NCBI GenBank assembly: GCA_029266295.1
Contig: JAQSXD010000182.1
Location: 1-7,346, forward strand
DNA: 7,346 nucleotides
DNA from: Bacillota bacterium
Lineage (GTDB): Bacteria; Bacillota; Clostridia; Peptostreptococcales; Anaerovoracaceae
Direction: 5' to 3'
A program made the position numbers and the translations under genes. Positions 1 through 5,985 of this stretch are shown here, piece after piece. The first letter of the stretch is position 1; every line of letters begins with the position of its first letter. The notes beneath the pieces are model-generated. The model was not told the DNA's origin, ran no database searches, and saw only the letters and a list, made by a program, of their open reading frames with translations.

Positions 1-294
1 TTTGAAGGGTATATCAGAGCGGATGGTTCGCCTGTGGTTTGGAATCATATCAATTCAAGAGAAGACAGTATTTCAGAATATCTTTTTACTGGACTTCGGA
101 GAATCGCCGGTGTTGATTTGAACGATTTTCAAAAGGTTTTTGGAGAACAAGTAAAGGATGTGTTTTCTCAGAATTGGACGCAGATAGAGCAGTATAAAAA
201 AGATGGGTATCTGATCTATGACGGTAACCAGTTGCGCTTTACGGAAAAAGGGATTGATATTTCCAATACAATCTTGACAGAATTTATATTCTAA
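1..294 (+). CDS. hemW: HemW-like radical SAM protein, C-terminal fragment (5' end outside window)
   Basis: The reading frame is open from base 1 and ends at TAA 292-294, so only about 97 C-terminal residues are present. They match the HemN_C/winged-helix tail of HemW: an acidic lead-in (REDSISEYLFTGLR), then GVDLNDFQKVFG, then a short hydrophobic strand and the closing LRFTEKGIDISNTIL motif. HemW, formerly called oxygen-independent coproporphyrinogen oxidase-like, is a radical SAM protein thought to act in haem delivery rather than as a true coproporphyrinogen dehydrogenase. The catalytic CxxxCxxC cluster site lies outside the window, so activity cannot be judged. A GTG at position 34 is internal and not a start. 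In many Firmicutes hemW is followed by hrcA and the dnaK genes; here a convergent regulator follows instead. HemN-like paralogues share this tail, so HemW is likely but not certain. Confidence 0.85.
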   Translation, partial: FEGYIRADGSPVVWNHINSREDSISEYLFTGLRRIAGVDLNDFQKVFGEQVKDVFSQNWTQIEQYKKDGYLIYDGNQLRFTEKGIDISNTILTEFIF

Positions 295-299
295 TCATC

Positions 300-806
300 T
301 CATCCACGGCTCAGCTTTTCTGCTGCTTGATTCAATATGATAATGCTTTCTGACTTGACTGTGGAATTTGCATAGATTCCTTTTTCTGCATACTCCATAG
401 CCTTATGAGAAAGCCGGGCAGCGTCCTGATAAATCCCTGAGCGAAGCTGTTGTTTTGCAAGCCTCAGACTGGCATTTGCGAATATCGCCCAGAACTCATC
501 CTGTAACTCCGGTGGATATCCTTCTTCCATTTTAAGAATTTTATCATAAGCACCTTCTGCAAGGTGCTTTTTTACACGATTAAGAATTGTGATTGAATCA
601 TCCTTTTGATCGGGAATCAACTGAAACAGTGGAATGTCAAGAACCCGCGAGAGGTACTCCAGCGTTTTAATGGAGGGCGTGGCAGTGCCGCTTTCGATTT
701 GGCTCAGCATGTTTCTGGTGATAAAATTACCAACCACTTCGCTTTGCGTCATCTTTCTGGCGATTCTTGCTTCTTTAATTTTTCTCCCAAGCTCTACAGA
801 ATTCAT
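300..806 (-). CDS. XRE-family HTH transcriptional regulator with TPR-like C-terminal half
   Basis: This 168-residue protein has an N-terminal HTH_3/XRE DNA-binding domain (about residues 6-60). The helix-turn-helix core is TQSEVVGNFITRNMLSQIES (20-39), followed by the typical TPSIKTLEYLSRVLDIP segment. The C-terminal half (about 75-168) is helical, and residues 107-140 look like a TPR unit, a likely dimerisation or ligand/peptide-sensing part. The family binds palindromic operators; the signal sensed is not evident. The ATG at 804-806 is preceded by AAAGGTGG (complement of 810-817), which supports this start. The gene is divergent from the nfeD-flotillin-glpK operon and convergent with hemW, with 5 bp between stops. 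A near-palindromic element just downstream of its -10 box matches one at the operon promoter, so autoregulation and operon control are inferred. The domain call is firm; the target is inference. Confidence 0.93.
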   Translation of the reverse strand: MNSVELGRKIKEARIARKMTQSEVVGNFITRNMLSQIESGTATPSIKTLEYLSRVLDIPLFQLIPDQKDDSITILNRVKKHLAEGAYDKILKMEEGYPPELQDEFWAIFANASLRLAKQQLRSGIYQDAARLSHKAMEYAEKGIYANSTVKSESIIILNQAAEKLSRG

Positions 807-839
807 AATCCACCTTTAGCCTTACCCTATTTTGATGAT

Positions 840-854
840 GTAAGTATGATTTAC
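840..854. promoter_or_regulatory. Operator-like palindrome, copy 1 (regulator side)
   Basis: GTAAGTATGATTTAC has GTAA/TTAC arms and matches the element at 941-955 in 13 of 15 positions. It begins 3 bp after the -10 box of the regulator promoter and covers the expected transcription start. A protein bound here would block initiation. The XRE protein encoded next door is the obvious candidate; that assignment is inference. Confidence 0.55.
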
Positions 855-857
855 TTT

Positions 858-886
858 ATATTAACAAGGATATTTCTTAAAATCAA
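858..886 (-). promoter_or_regulatory. Promoter of the XRE regulator gene
   Basis: Read on the minus strand, TTGATT (complement of 881-886) and TAATAT (complement of 858-863) are separated by 17 bp. This is a good match to a housekeeping sigma-factor promoter. Transcription would begin near 851-852 and give a leader of about 45 nt before the ATG at 806. The start point falls inside the operator-like element at 840-854. Confidence 0.6.
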
Positions 887-908
887 CTGAAATTATCAAC
901 TTTTATCA

Positions 909-936
909 TTGACAACGTTTTGACGAGTGCTATAAT
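909..936 (+). promoter_or_regulatory. Promoter P1 of the nfeD-flotillin-glpK operon
   Basis: A consensus TTGACA (909-914) and a consensus TATAAT (931-936) are separated by 16 bp. This is the strongest promoter-like sequence in the window. Transcription from about 943 would give a leader of roughly 200 nt before the nfeD start. The operator-like element at 940-956 sits immediately downstream of the -10 box. Confidence 0.75.
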
Positions 937-939
937 TAA

Positions 940-956
940 GGTAAATAAGATTTACC
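940..956. promoter_or_regulatory. Operator-like palindrome, copy 2 (operon side)
   Basis: GGTAAA (940-945) and TTTACC (951-956) form a perfect 6-bp inverted repeat with a 5-bp centre. The inner 15 bp is nearly the same as copy 1 at 840-854. It starts 3-4 bp after the P1 -10 box, the same position relative to its promoter as copy 1. This is the placement expected of a repressor site over the start of transcription. Confidence 0.6.
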
Positions 957-997
957 ATCATAATCTTTCGCTTTCCTGTCGATATGTGGTAAAAATG

Positions 998-1006
998 TGA
1001 TATAAT
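998..1006 (+). promoter_or_regulatory. Possible extended -10 promoter P2
   Basis: TGATATAAT contains TATAAT (1001-1006) with TG one base upstream, the extended -10 form that can work without a good -35 box. No convincing -35 hexamer is seen 16-18 bp upstream. The same nine bases recur exactly 100 bp downstream at P3. The sequence is also part of the left arm of a long inverted repeat, so it may have a structural rather than a promoter role. Confidence 0.4.
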
Positions 1007-1063
1007 AAATGCGAATAAGAAACAAAATCTCTTAGATTTTGTACGGATGCATTTATTGTATCG
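998..1063. repeat. Long imperfect inverted repeat enclosing a perfect 9-bp hairpin
   Basis: Bases 998-1012 can pair with 1049-1063 over 15 positions, two of them G-U/T in RNA. Inside, ACAAAATCT (1022-1030) pairs perfectly with AGATTTTGT (1034-1042) around a CTT loop. In a transcript from P1 this would form a two-tier stem in the nfeD leader. There is no T-run after the right arm on the plus strand, so it is not a normal terminator. No flanking target duplication suggests a mobile element. It could be a regulatory leader, a small RNA or a protein-binding site; which one is not known. Confidence 0.5.
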
Positions 1064-1071
1064 GTGTGAAC

Positions 1072-1091
1072 CAAGCCGGAGCTGCGGCTTG
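1072..1091. repeat. GC-rich 7-bp inverted repeat upstream of P3
   Basis: CAAGCCG (1072-1078) and CGGCTTG (1085-1091) form a perfect 7-bp stem with a 6-nt loop. It lies seven bases before the extended -10 of P3, where the -35 region would be. It could be an RNA hairpin in the longer P1/P2 transcripts or an activator or repressor site for P3. No T-tract follows, so it is not an intrinsic terminator. Confidence 0.45.
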
Positions 1092-1097
1092 CACATA

Positions 1098-1106
1098 TGA
1101 TATAAT
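1098..1106 (+). promoter_or_regulatory. Possible extended -10 promoter P3, proximal to nfeD
   Basis: TGATATAAT (TATAAT at 1101-1106) is an extended -10 box identical to P2. No recognisable -35 is seen. Transcription would begin near 1113 and give a short leader of about 30 nt, which contains the strong ribosome binding site AAAGGAGG (1128-1135) of nfeD. Confidence 0.45.
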
Positions 1107-1142
1107 TATTACAAAGAATCAAAAGGCAAAGGAGGAGATTAC

Positions 1143-1802
1143 ATGACAGAATGGTGGAACGGATTAGATGCGGCTTTAAGAATCTTATATTGTATTGCGA
1201 TACCGTCGACACTTGTGCTGGTGATTCAGACAGTTCTTTCGCTGCTAGGGGGTTTTGAAGGCGGCGGAGGAATCGATACAAGTGATACTTCCGGTATCGA
1301 TTTTCATGGGGGATCAGATATAGGCGAAATAGCGGATGCCTCCGATATGGGGGATATCGGCAAATTGAGCGATGGGGGGAATCCGCATGATTTTTCAATC
1401 ATGAGCATGATTACCCTTCAAGGAATTGTTACGTTTCTGACTGTAATGGGGTGGAGCTCCATTGTGGGGGTCTCATCGGGCACACCGGTGTTTCTCAGCG
1501 TTATGGTAGGGATTGCCATGGGTTTCGTAGCGATGTATGCGGCAGCAAGGCTGCTGCATGCTTCAAGAAAACTGACGGAAAACGGAACCTTGGATCTAAG
1601 AAATGCCATCGGTGAATCGGGCAGAGTATATATACCCATTCCGGCAGGGGGCTCCGGCATCGGCAAAATAACAATGCAGGTTCAGGGAAGATATGTGGAA
1701 TGCAGTGCAATGGCATTCGGCGAGAAAATGCTCCCTACAGGCGAGTTGGTTCGAGTTACGGACGTCAGAAACGATATTTTGATCGTAGAAGAAGATCAGT
1801 AG
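1143..1802 (+). CDS. NfeD-family membrane protein (YuaF-like, flotillin partner)
   Basis: This 219-residue protein has a hydrophobic segment at about 11-35, a Gly/Asp/Ser-rich acidic loop at about 37-85, two further membrane segments at about 87-111 and 114-137, and a soluble C-terminal domain at about 143-219. The last part has the alternating strand pattern of the NfeD OB fold (IGESGRVYIPI, GRYVECSAM, GELVRVTDVRNDILIVEE). NfeD proteins of this type are encoded beside flotillins and are thought to work with them in membrane microdomains. The ATG at 1143 follows AAAGGAGG (1128-1135) with 7-nt spacing. The flotillin gene begins 22 bp after the stop, so the two are almost surely co-transcribed. 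There is no N-terminal serine-protease (ClpP-like) domain, so this is the short NfeD class. The exact biochemical role of the class is not settled. Confidence 0.88.
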   Translation: MTEWWNGLDAALRILYCIAIPSTLVLVIQTVLSLLGGFEGGGGIDTSDTSGIDFHGGSDIGEIADASDMGDIGKLSDGGNPHDFSIMSMITLQGIVTFLTVMGWSSIVGVSSGTPVFLSVMVGIAMGFVAMYAAARLLHASRKLTENGTLDLRNAIGESGRVYIPIPAGGSGIGKITMQVQGRYVECSAMAFGEKMLPTGELVRVTDVRNDILIVEEDQ

Positions 1803-1807
1803 TTAAT

Positions 1808-1815
1808 AAGGAGGT
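1808..1815 (+). promoter_or_regulatory. Full-consensus ribosome binding site of the flotillin gene
   Basis: AAGGAGGT lies 9 nt before the ATG at 1825 and is a full match to the anti-Shine-Dalgarno complement. It contrasts with the very weak site before glpK downstream and suggests that flotillin is made at a higher rate per transcript. Confidence 0.8.
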
Positions 1816-1824
1816 AGTAAGAGT

Positions 1825-3330
1825 ATGAGTATTCAAGTTTTAATCGCAGTTTGTATCATCGCGGTCGTTTTGCTTTCGACCATTATATTGATTCTGTCGC
1901 GGTATAGAAAGTGCCCTTCAGACAAAGTAATGGTAATCTATGCTAAGGTCGGCAACGATAAAGATGGTCAAACAAAGAGCGCAAGATGTATTCACGGAGG
2001 CGCGGCATTCATTATTCCGGTTATTCAGGCGTATCAATATATGGATTTGACGCCGATCTCCATCAGTGTGGACCTAACGCAAGCACTGTCAAAACAGAAC
2101 ATCCGTATCGACGTACCATCCAGATTCACAGTCGGTATCTCAACGGAGCTTGGTGTAATGCAGAATGCTGCAGAACGGCTTTTAGGATTGAGACTGCAGG
2201 AAATTCAAGAACTGGCCAAGGACATCATTTTTGGGCAGCTGAGACTTGTAATCGCAACAATGGATATTGAAGAAATTAACACAGACCGCGATAAATTCCT
2301 GCTTGCAGTATCAAATAACGTTGAAATTGAATTGAAGAAGATCGGTCTGAGATTGATTAACGTAAATATAACGGACATCAATGACGAGTCTGGCTACATA
2401 GAGGCACTCGGTAAAGAAGCTGCCGCAAAAGCCATCAATGATGCGAAGAAAAGTGTTGCAGAGAAAAACAGAGACGGTGAAATCGGTCAGGCAAACGCCC
2501 ATAGGGATCAGCGTATTCAGGTTGCTGCAGCTGATGCAACCGCTATAGACGGTGAAAATACCGCCAAAATTGAGGTTGCTCAGTCAGAAGCAAGAAGAAG
2601 AGAAAAGGAAGCGGAAGCATTGAAAATGGCTACCGCGGCTGAAGCGGTTCAAGCTGCAAAGGCAAAACAGGAATCTTACCTTGCCCAGCAGGAAGCGGAA
2701 CAGACTCGTGCCCAGCTGGAAAAAGCAACGCAGACAGCAGACGTTCTGATCAATGCTCAGATTATGAAAGAAAGAGCAGAGATCGAAGCGGAGGCGCAGG
2801 CGGAAGTAATGAGACGTAAAGCACGCGGTGAAGCGGATGCGATCTATGCAAAACTCGAGGCGGAGGCCAGAGGTGCAAGAGAGATTCTTGCAAAGCAGGC
2901 AGAAGGTATGAAGCTTCTCGTGGAAGCTGCTGGTCAGGATGCAGATGCTGCTGTTAAGCTGATCATTGCAGATAAACTGGAAGATCTGACTAGAATTCAG
3001 GTCGATGCCATTAAGAATATCAAGATTGATAAGGTTACTGTCTGGGATAGCAACGGAGCTGGAGAACAGGGCAAGACTGCAACCGCAAACTTCCTTTCCG
3101 GGATGATGAAGTCCATTCCACCGATGAATGAACTGTTCCATCAAGCAGGAATGGAACTGCCGGCTTTCCTCGGAAAAGAGCTGGGTGAGGATACGAAAGA
3201 AGCAGTCATTGTTACAAGCGAGACTGCTCATAACCAAACTTCCCAAGCTGACGCCAGCCTGAATCAGGAAGATTCAGATGCTGATGCAGAGGGAAAAAGA
3301 CAGGCAGTACGCAGACCGCTGAGAGACTAA
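1825..3330 (+). CDS. floT: Flotillin (SPFH/prohibitin-domain membrane scaffold protein)
   Basis: This 501-residue protein matches bacterial flotillins (YuaG/FloT) from end to end. A single membrane segment (about 4-25) is followed by an SPFH domain (about 30-200, including YAKVGNDKDGQTKSARCIHG and the helical LRLQEIQELAKDIIFGQLR). Next comes a long Ala/Glu/Lys/Gln-rich coiled coil (about 200-365) with repeated EAEA-type heptads, then the flotillin C-terminal region (about 375-450) with IPPMNELFHQAGMELPAFLG. Flotillins oligomerise at the inner membrane face, organise functional membrane microdomains and affect fluidity and recruitment of signalling or secretion proteins. A tail from about 455 to 501 is acidic and Ser/Gln-rich and ends in a basic RRPLR stretch. 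It follows an NfeD gene, the normal partner, and is followed after 3 bp by glycerol kinase, which is not a usual partner. The start is supported by the consensus ribosome binding site. Confidence 0.95.
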   Translation: MSIQVLIAVCIIAVVLLSTIILILSRYRKCPSDKVMVIYAKVGNDKDGQTKSARCIHGGAAFIIPVIQAYQYMDLTPISISVDLTQALSKQNIRIDVPSRFTVGISTELGVMQNAAERLLGLRLQEIQELAKDIIFGQLRLVIATMDIEEINTDRDKFLLAVSNNVEIELKKIGLRLINVNITDINDESGYIEALGKEAAAKAINDAKKSVAEKNRDGEIGQANAHRDQRIQVAAADATAIDGENTAKIEVAQSEARRREKEAEALKMATAAEAVQAAKAKQESYLAQQEAEQTRAQLEKATQTADVLINAQIMKERAEIEAEAQAEVMRRKARGEADAIYAKLEAEARGAREILAKQAEGMKLLVEAAGQDADAAVKLIIADKLEDLTRIQVDAIKNIKIDKVTVWDSNGAGEQGKTATANFLSGMMKSIPPMNELFHQAGMELPAFLGKELGEDTKEAVIVTSETAHNQTSQADASLNQEDSDADAEGKRQAVRRPLRD

Positions 3331-3333
3331 CGT

Positions 3334-4824
3334 ATGGAGCAATACATCATGGCACTGGATCAGGGGACCACGAGTTCCCGGTGTATTCTATACAACAAAA
3401 AGGGTGAAATCATAAGCGTTGCACAAAAGGAATTCACCCAGATCTATCCCAATCCGGGCTGGGTCGAGCATGATCCTATGGAAATCTGGTCTACTCAGAT
3501 CGGAGTTGCCCAGGAAGCCATGTACAAGATCAACGCCGGTTATAAAAATATCTGCGCCATCGGCATTACCAATCAAAGAGAAACGACCATCGTTTGGGAT
3601 AAGGAGACCGGGAAACCGGTCTCTAATGCCATTGTATGGCAATGCAGACGGACCGCTGAGTATTGCGACAGTCTGAAAGAAAAAGGATTGTCCGAGACGT
3701 TCCGCAATAAAACAGGATTGCCCATCGACGCATACTTTTCAGGGACAAAGATTAAATGGATTCTGGATCACGTGGAAGGCGCTGCTGAACGAGCACAGCG
3801 GGGAGAGCTATTGTTCGGTACTGTGGAAACCTGGCTGATTTGGAAGCTGACCGGGGGCAAGGTGCACGTAACGGATTTTTCCAATGCTTCAAGAACAATG
3901 CTCTTTAATATCCACACGCTAGAATGGGACTGGGAAATACTCAATGAGCTTGAGATACCCGCTTCCATGCTGCCGGAGGCGAAACCCTCCAGCTATATTT
4001 ATGGTGCAACGGACAGCTTCATTTTTGGAGGAGAAATTCCCATTGCAGGGGCTGCGGGAGACCAACAAGCTGCCTTGTTCGGTCAAACGTGCTTCTCGCA
4101 AGGAGAAGCAAAGAATACCTATGGAACCGGTTGTTTTCTGCTAATGAATACCGGAACAAGACCGATTCATTCTCAAAAGGGGTTGCTGACCACCATTGCA
4201 TGGGGTCTGGATGGAACGGTTCATTACGCATTGGAGGGTTCTGTATTTATTGCAGGTGCTGCGATCCAGTGGCTGCGTGATGAACTGGGGCTCTTGGATC
4301 ATTCGGCGGATTCGGAGTGGATGGCAAGAAAAGTTGACGATACCAACGGTGTGTATCTCGTTCCGGCCTTCGTCGGGCTGGGAGCGCCTTATTGGGATCC
4401 TTATGCAAGAGGAACGCTCGTAGGACTCACAAGAGGTGCCAATAAGTATCATGTTGTAAGAGCGACGCTGGAATCGCTCGCATATCAATCCTATGATGTA
4501 TTGAAGGCTATGGAAGAGGACTCTGGGATTCGGCTTACGGCTCTGAAGGTGGACGGCGGGGCCTGTGCCAATGATTTTCTGATGCAATTTCAATCTGATC
4601 TAATGGATGTATCGGTGAAACGACCGGTAACCATTGAAACGACGTCCCTGGGTGCTGCATATCTGGCAGGTCTTGCCGCAGGATATTGGAAAGGGAAAGA
4701 GGATGTTCTGGATAACTGGCAGGTTGAAACGACCTTTCAGCCGAAAATGGAGGCTGAGACCAGAACGGAGTTGCTCAGAGGTTGGCAGAAAGCGGTTTCA
4801 ACTTCCTTCGGATGGGCAAAATAA
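3334..4824 (+). CDS. glpK: Glycerol kinase
   Basis: GlpK transfers phosphate from ATP to glycerol, giving sn-glycerol 3-phosphate for catabolism or phospholipid synthesis. At 496 residues it is full length for the FGGY family. Visible motifs are the N-terminal phosphate loop DQGTTSSR (9-16), glycerol-site residues R82-E83, W102, Y134 and D243-Q244, FGGY signature 1 (YFSGTKIKWILDH, 134-146), the ATP-site NTYGTG (261-266), signature 2 (about 360-380) and DGGA (408-411). All key residues are present, so an active enzyme is expected. In the loop before the active-site DQQ (SFIFGGEIPIAG, 228-239) Ile occupies the place of the His phosphorylated by HPr in Enterococcus-type GlpK. The start lies 3 bp after the flotillin stop, with only a weak GAGAG (3321-3325), so translational coupling is likely. 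No glpF or glpD is in the window. Confidence 0.97.
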   Translation: MEQYIMALDQGTTSSRCILYNKKGEIISVAQKEFTQIYPNPGWVEHDPMEIWSTQIGVAQEAMYKINAGYKNICAIGITNQRETTIVWDKETGKPVSNAIVWQCRRTAEYCDSLKEKGLSETFRNKTGLPIDAYFSGTKIKWILDHVEGAAERAQRGELLFGTVETWLIWKLTGGKVHVTDFSNASRTMLFNIHTLEWDWEILNELEIPASMLPEAKPSSYIYGATDSFIFGGEIPIAGAAGDQQAALFGQTCFSQGEAKNTYGTGCFLLMNTGTRPIHSQKGLLTTIAWGLDGTVHYALEGSVFIAGAAIQWLRDELGLLDHSADSEWMARKVDDTNGVYLVPAFVGLGAPYWDPYARGTLVGLTRGANKYHVVRATLESLAYQSYDVLKAMEEDSGIRLTALKVDGGACANDFLMQFQSDLMDVSVKRPVTIETTSLGAAYLAGLAAGYWKGKEDVLDNWQVETTFQPKMEAETRTELLRGWQKAVSTSFGWAK

Positions 4825-4830
4825 TTACAT

Positions 4831-4852
4831 TGCTTGAAATTGTGCTTGAAAT
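4831..4852 (+). repeat. Tandem 10-bp direct repeats at the acyltransferase promoter
   Basis: TGCTTGAAAT occurs at 4831-4840 and again at 4843-4852, a 12-bp period. The second copy contains the -35 hexamer TTGAAA of the promoter described separately. Direct repeats over a -35 box are a common form of activator or repressor site. The binding protein is unknown. Confidence 0.5.
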
Positions 4853-4874
4853 AGCGCATAAATTGCATTAAAAT
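4846..4874 (+). promoter_or_regulatory. Promoter upstream of the acyltransferase gene
   Basis: TTGAAA (4846-4851) and TAAAAT (4869-4874) are separated by 17 bp, a good sigma-A-type promoter. Transcription would start near 4881. The remaining leader has one weak inverted repeat, TCTGAC (4905-4910) with GTCAGA (4926-4931), and no T-run, so no terminator for the glpK operon can be recognised in this 123-bp gap. Some read-through from glpK is possible. Confidence 0.55.
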
Positions 4875-4965
4875 GTTGCGTGACAAATAAAGATGCACCA
4901 CGGTTCTGACCTCTATTCGGCAGTTGTCAGATCAATAATGAACCAAATTGAAGGAAAAAAGAAAA

Positions 4966-5985
4966 TTGGCTGGGAACATTGGCAATAGAAATTACCTTTT
5001 TGACAATATAAAGGCAATATTGATTTTTTCGGTGGTGCTTGCCCATTATTTTAGGGCAAGCACTTCTTTTGATACGGAGAATTTAGGAGGGATCGTCTAT
5101 ATAGCCTCTTTTTCTTATATCATGCAGGCATTTTTCTTTATTTCAGGGTATTTTTCAGGAAATCCGCAGAAGTGCAGGGACAATGCCTTTAAAACCTTCC
5201 TGTACCCATATCTGATCCTCATGCCGGTCATGTATGGCATCAGATATCTCATCTTTGGCGATGCGCACTTTGATCTGACGCTGCCTACCATGGCCCTTTG
5301 GTATTTGCTGACCTTATTCTTTTATCGATATTTCCTCATTGATCTGATTAAAATAAAAAAAATCCTGCTGATCAGCTTTTTTGTCTCACTGACAGCAGGA
5401 TTCATACCATTTTTTAATTCGACATTAGCCATCGGAAGAACCTTAGCGTTTCTTCCATTTTTCCTTATGGGATATTATTTTAAAGAAGAATGGATTGAGA
5501 AAATTCGTAGAATACCAAAACCTGCCGCATTGATGACTCTCGTAATTCTCCTTTGTTTCATAGTTGCTTTGACGGTCATTGATGCCGTGCCGCTGGAGGC
5601 GTTTCATATGAAGAATTCTTATGGTTCAACGGGTCTTGGTAATTTCGAAGGGGTGGCAATCCGGCTGCTTCTTTCTGTAGTTTCTATTATCTGGATCATG
5701 ATTTTTATCAATCTCCTGCCTAGAAGAAAAACATTTTTCGCTGTGATCGGACAAAACACCATGACGGTTTATATCCTGCACATTATCATACGTTATTTTG
5801 TGAAGGCAATCGAATTTCCGTTTGATGACAGCAGTATCTCATTTCTGCTGCTGGCTGTTTTGGCTGTTCTGTCGGTTTGGTTCTTCTCCAGGCCCTCTGC
5901 TGCGGCCTTGTATCATCGTATTATGGAAGGGTTGTATCGGTGGACTGTGGTGATTCCCCGAACTTTAATTCGGCAAATTTTATGA
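4966..5985 (+). CDS. Acyltransferase 3 family integral membrane protein (fucose 4-O-acetylase-like)
   Basis: This is a 339-residue, strongly hydrophobic protein with about ten membrane segments. It matches the acyltransferase-3 family, nearest to the fucose 4-O-acetylase group (COG3594). Using the 4966 start, the family landmarks are LFDNIKAILIFSVVLAH with the conserved His at 27, ISGYFS (59-64), LWYL (111-114), GRTLAFLPFFLMGYYFK (157-173) and the late TVYILH (267-272). These enzymes move acetyl or other acyl groups onto cell-surface sugars or related acceptors; the acceptor here is unknown and no glycan genes are nearby. No ATG fits. An in-frame TGA at 4939-4941 limits the frame, leaving TTG at 4948 (no ribosome binding site) or TTG at 4966, which has GAAGGA (4950-4955) 10 nt upstream and is preferred. 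The 3' end overlaps the convergent kinase gene by 65 bp. Confidence 0.85.
   Translation: MAGNIGNRNYLFDNIKAILIFSVVLAHYFRASTSFDTENLGGIVYIASFSYIMQAFFFISGYFSGNPQKCRDNAFKTFLYPYLILMPVMYGIRYLIFGDAHFDLTLPTMALWYLLTLFFYRYFLIDLIKIKKILLISFFVSLTAGFIPFFNSTLAIGRTLAFLPFFLMGYYFKEEWIEKIRRIPKPAALMTLVILLCFIVALTVIDAVPLEAFHMKNSYGSTGLGNFEGVAIRLLLSVVSIIWIMIFINLLPRRKTFFAVIGQNTMTVYILHIIIRYFVKAIEFPFDDSSISFLLLAVLAVLSVWFFSRPSAAALYHRIMEGLYRWTVVIPRTLIRQIL

Noticed and set aside
1022..1042. Perfect 9-bp hairpin as an intrinsic terminator
   Set aside because: The stem is AT-rich and no T-run follows on the plus strand. On the minus strand only a broken T-rich stretch follows, and no minus-strand gene ends there.
998..1063. 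Miniature transposable element based on the long inverted repeat
   Set aside because: No target-site duplication flanks it and no second copy is present in the window.
958..1398. 146-codon minus-strand frame across the nfeD leader and 5' end
   Set aside because: It covers promoters and inverted repeats and opposes the nfeD coding region. Its product is basic, low in domain-like pattern and matches nothing recognisable.
2584..3246. 220-codon open frame on the minus strand inside the flotillin gene
   Set aside because: It is the reverse of the Glu/Ala/Lys-rich coiled-coil coding region, which yields a Phe/Cys/Leu/Ser-rich product with no family resemblance. It is fully covered by a clear gene.
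4141..4593. 150-codon open frame on the minus strand inside glpK
   Set aside because: It lies wholly opposite conserved GlpK sequence, and its product has no recognisable domain.
4905..4931. Terminator of the glpK operon (TCTGAC/GTCAGA inverted repeat)
   Set aside because: The stem is only 6 bp with a 15-nt loop and no T-tract follows.
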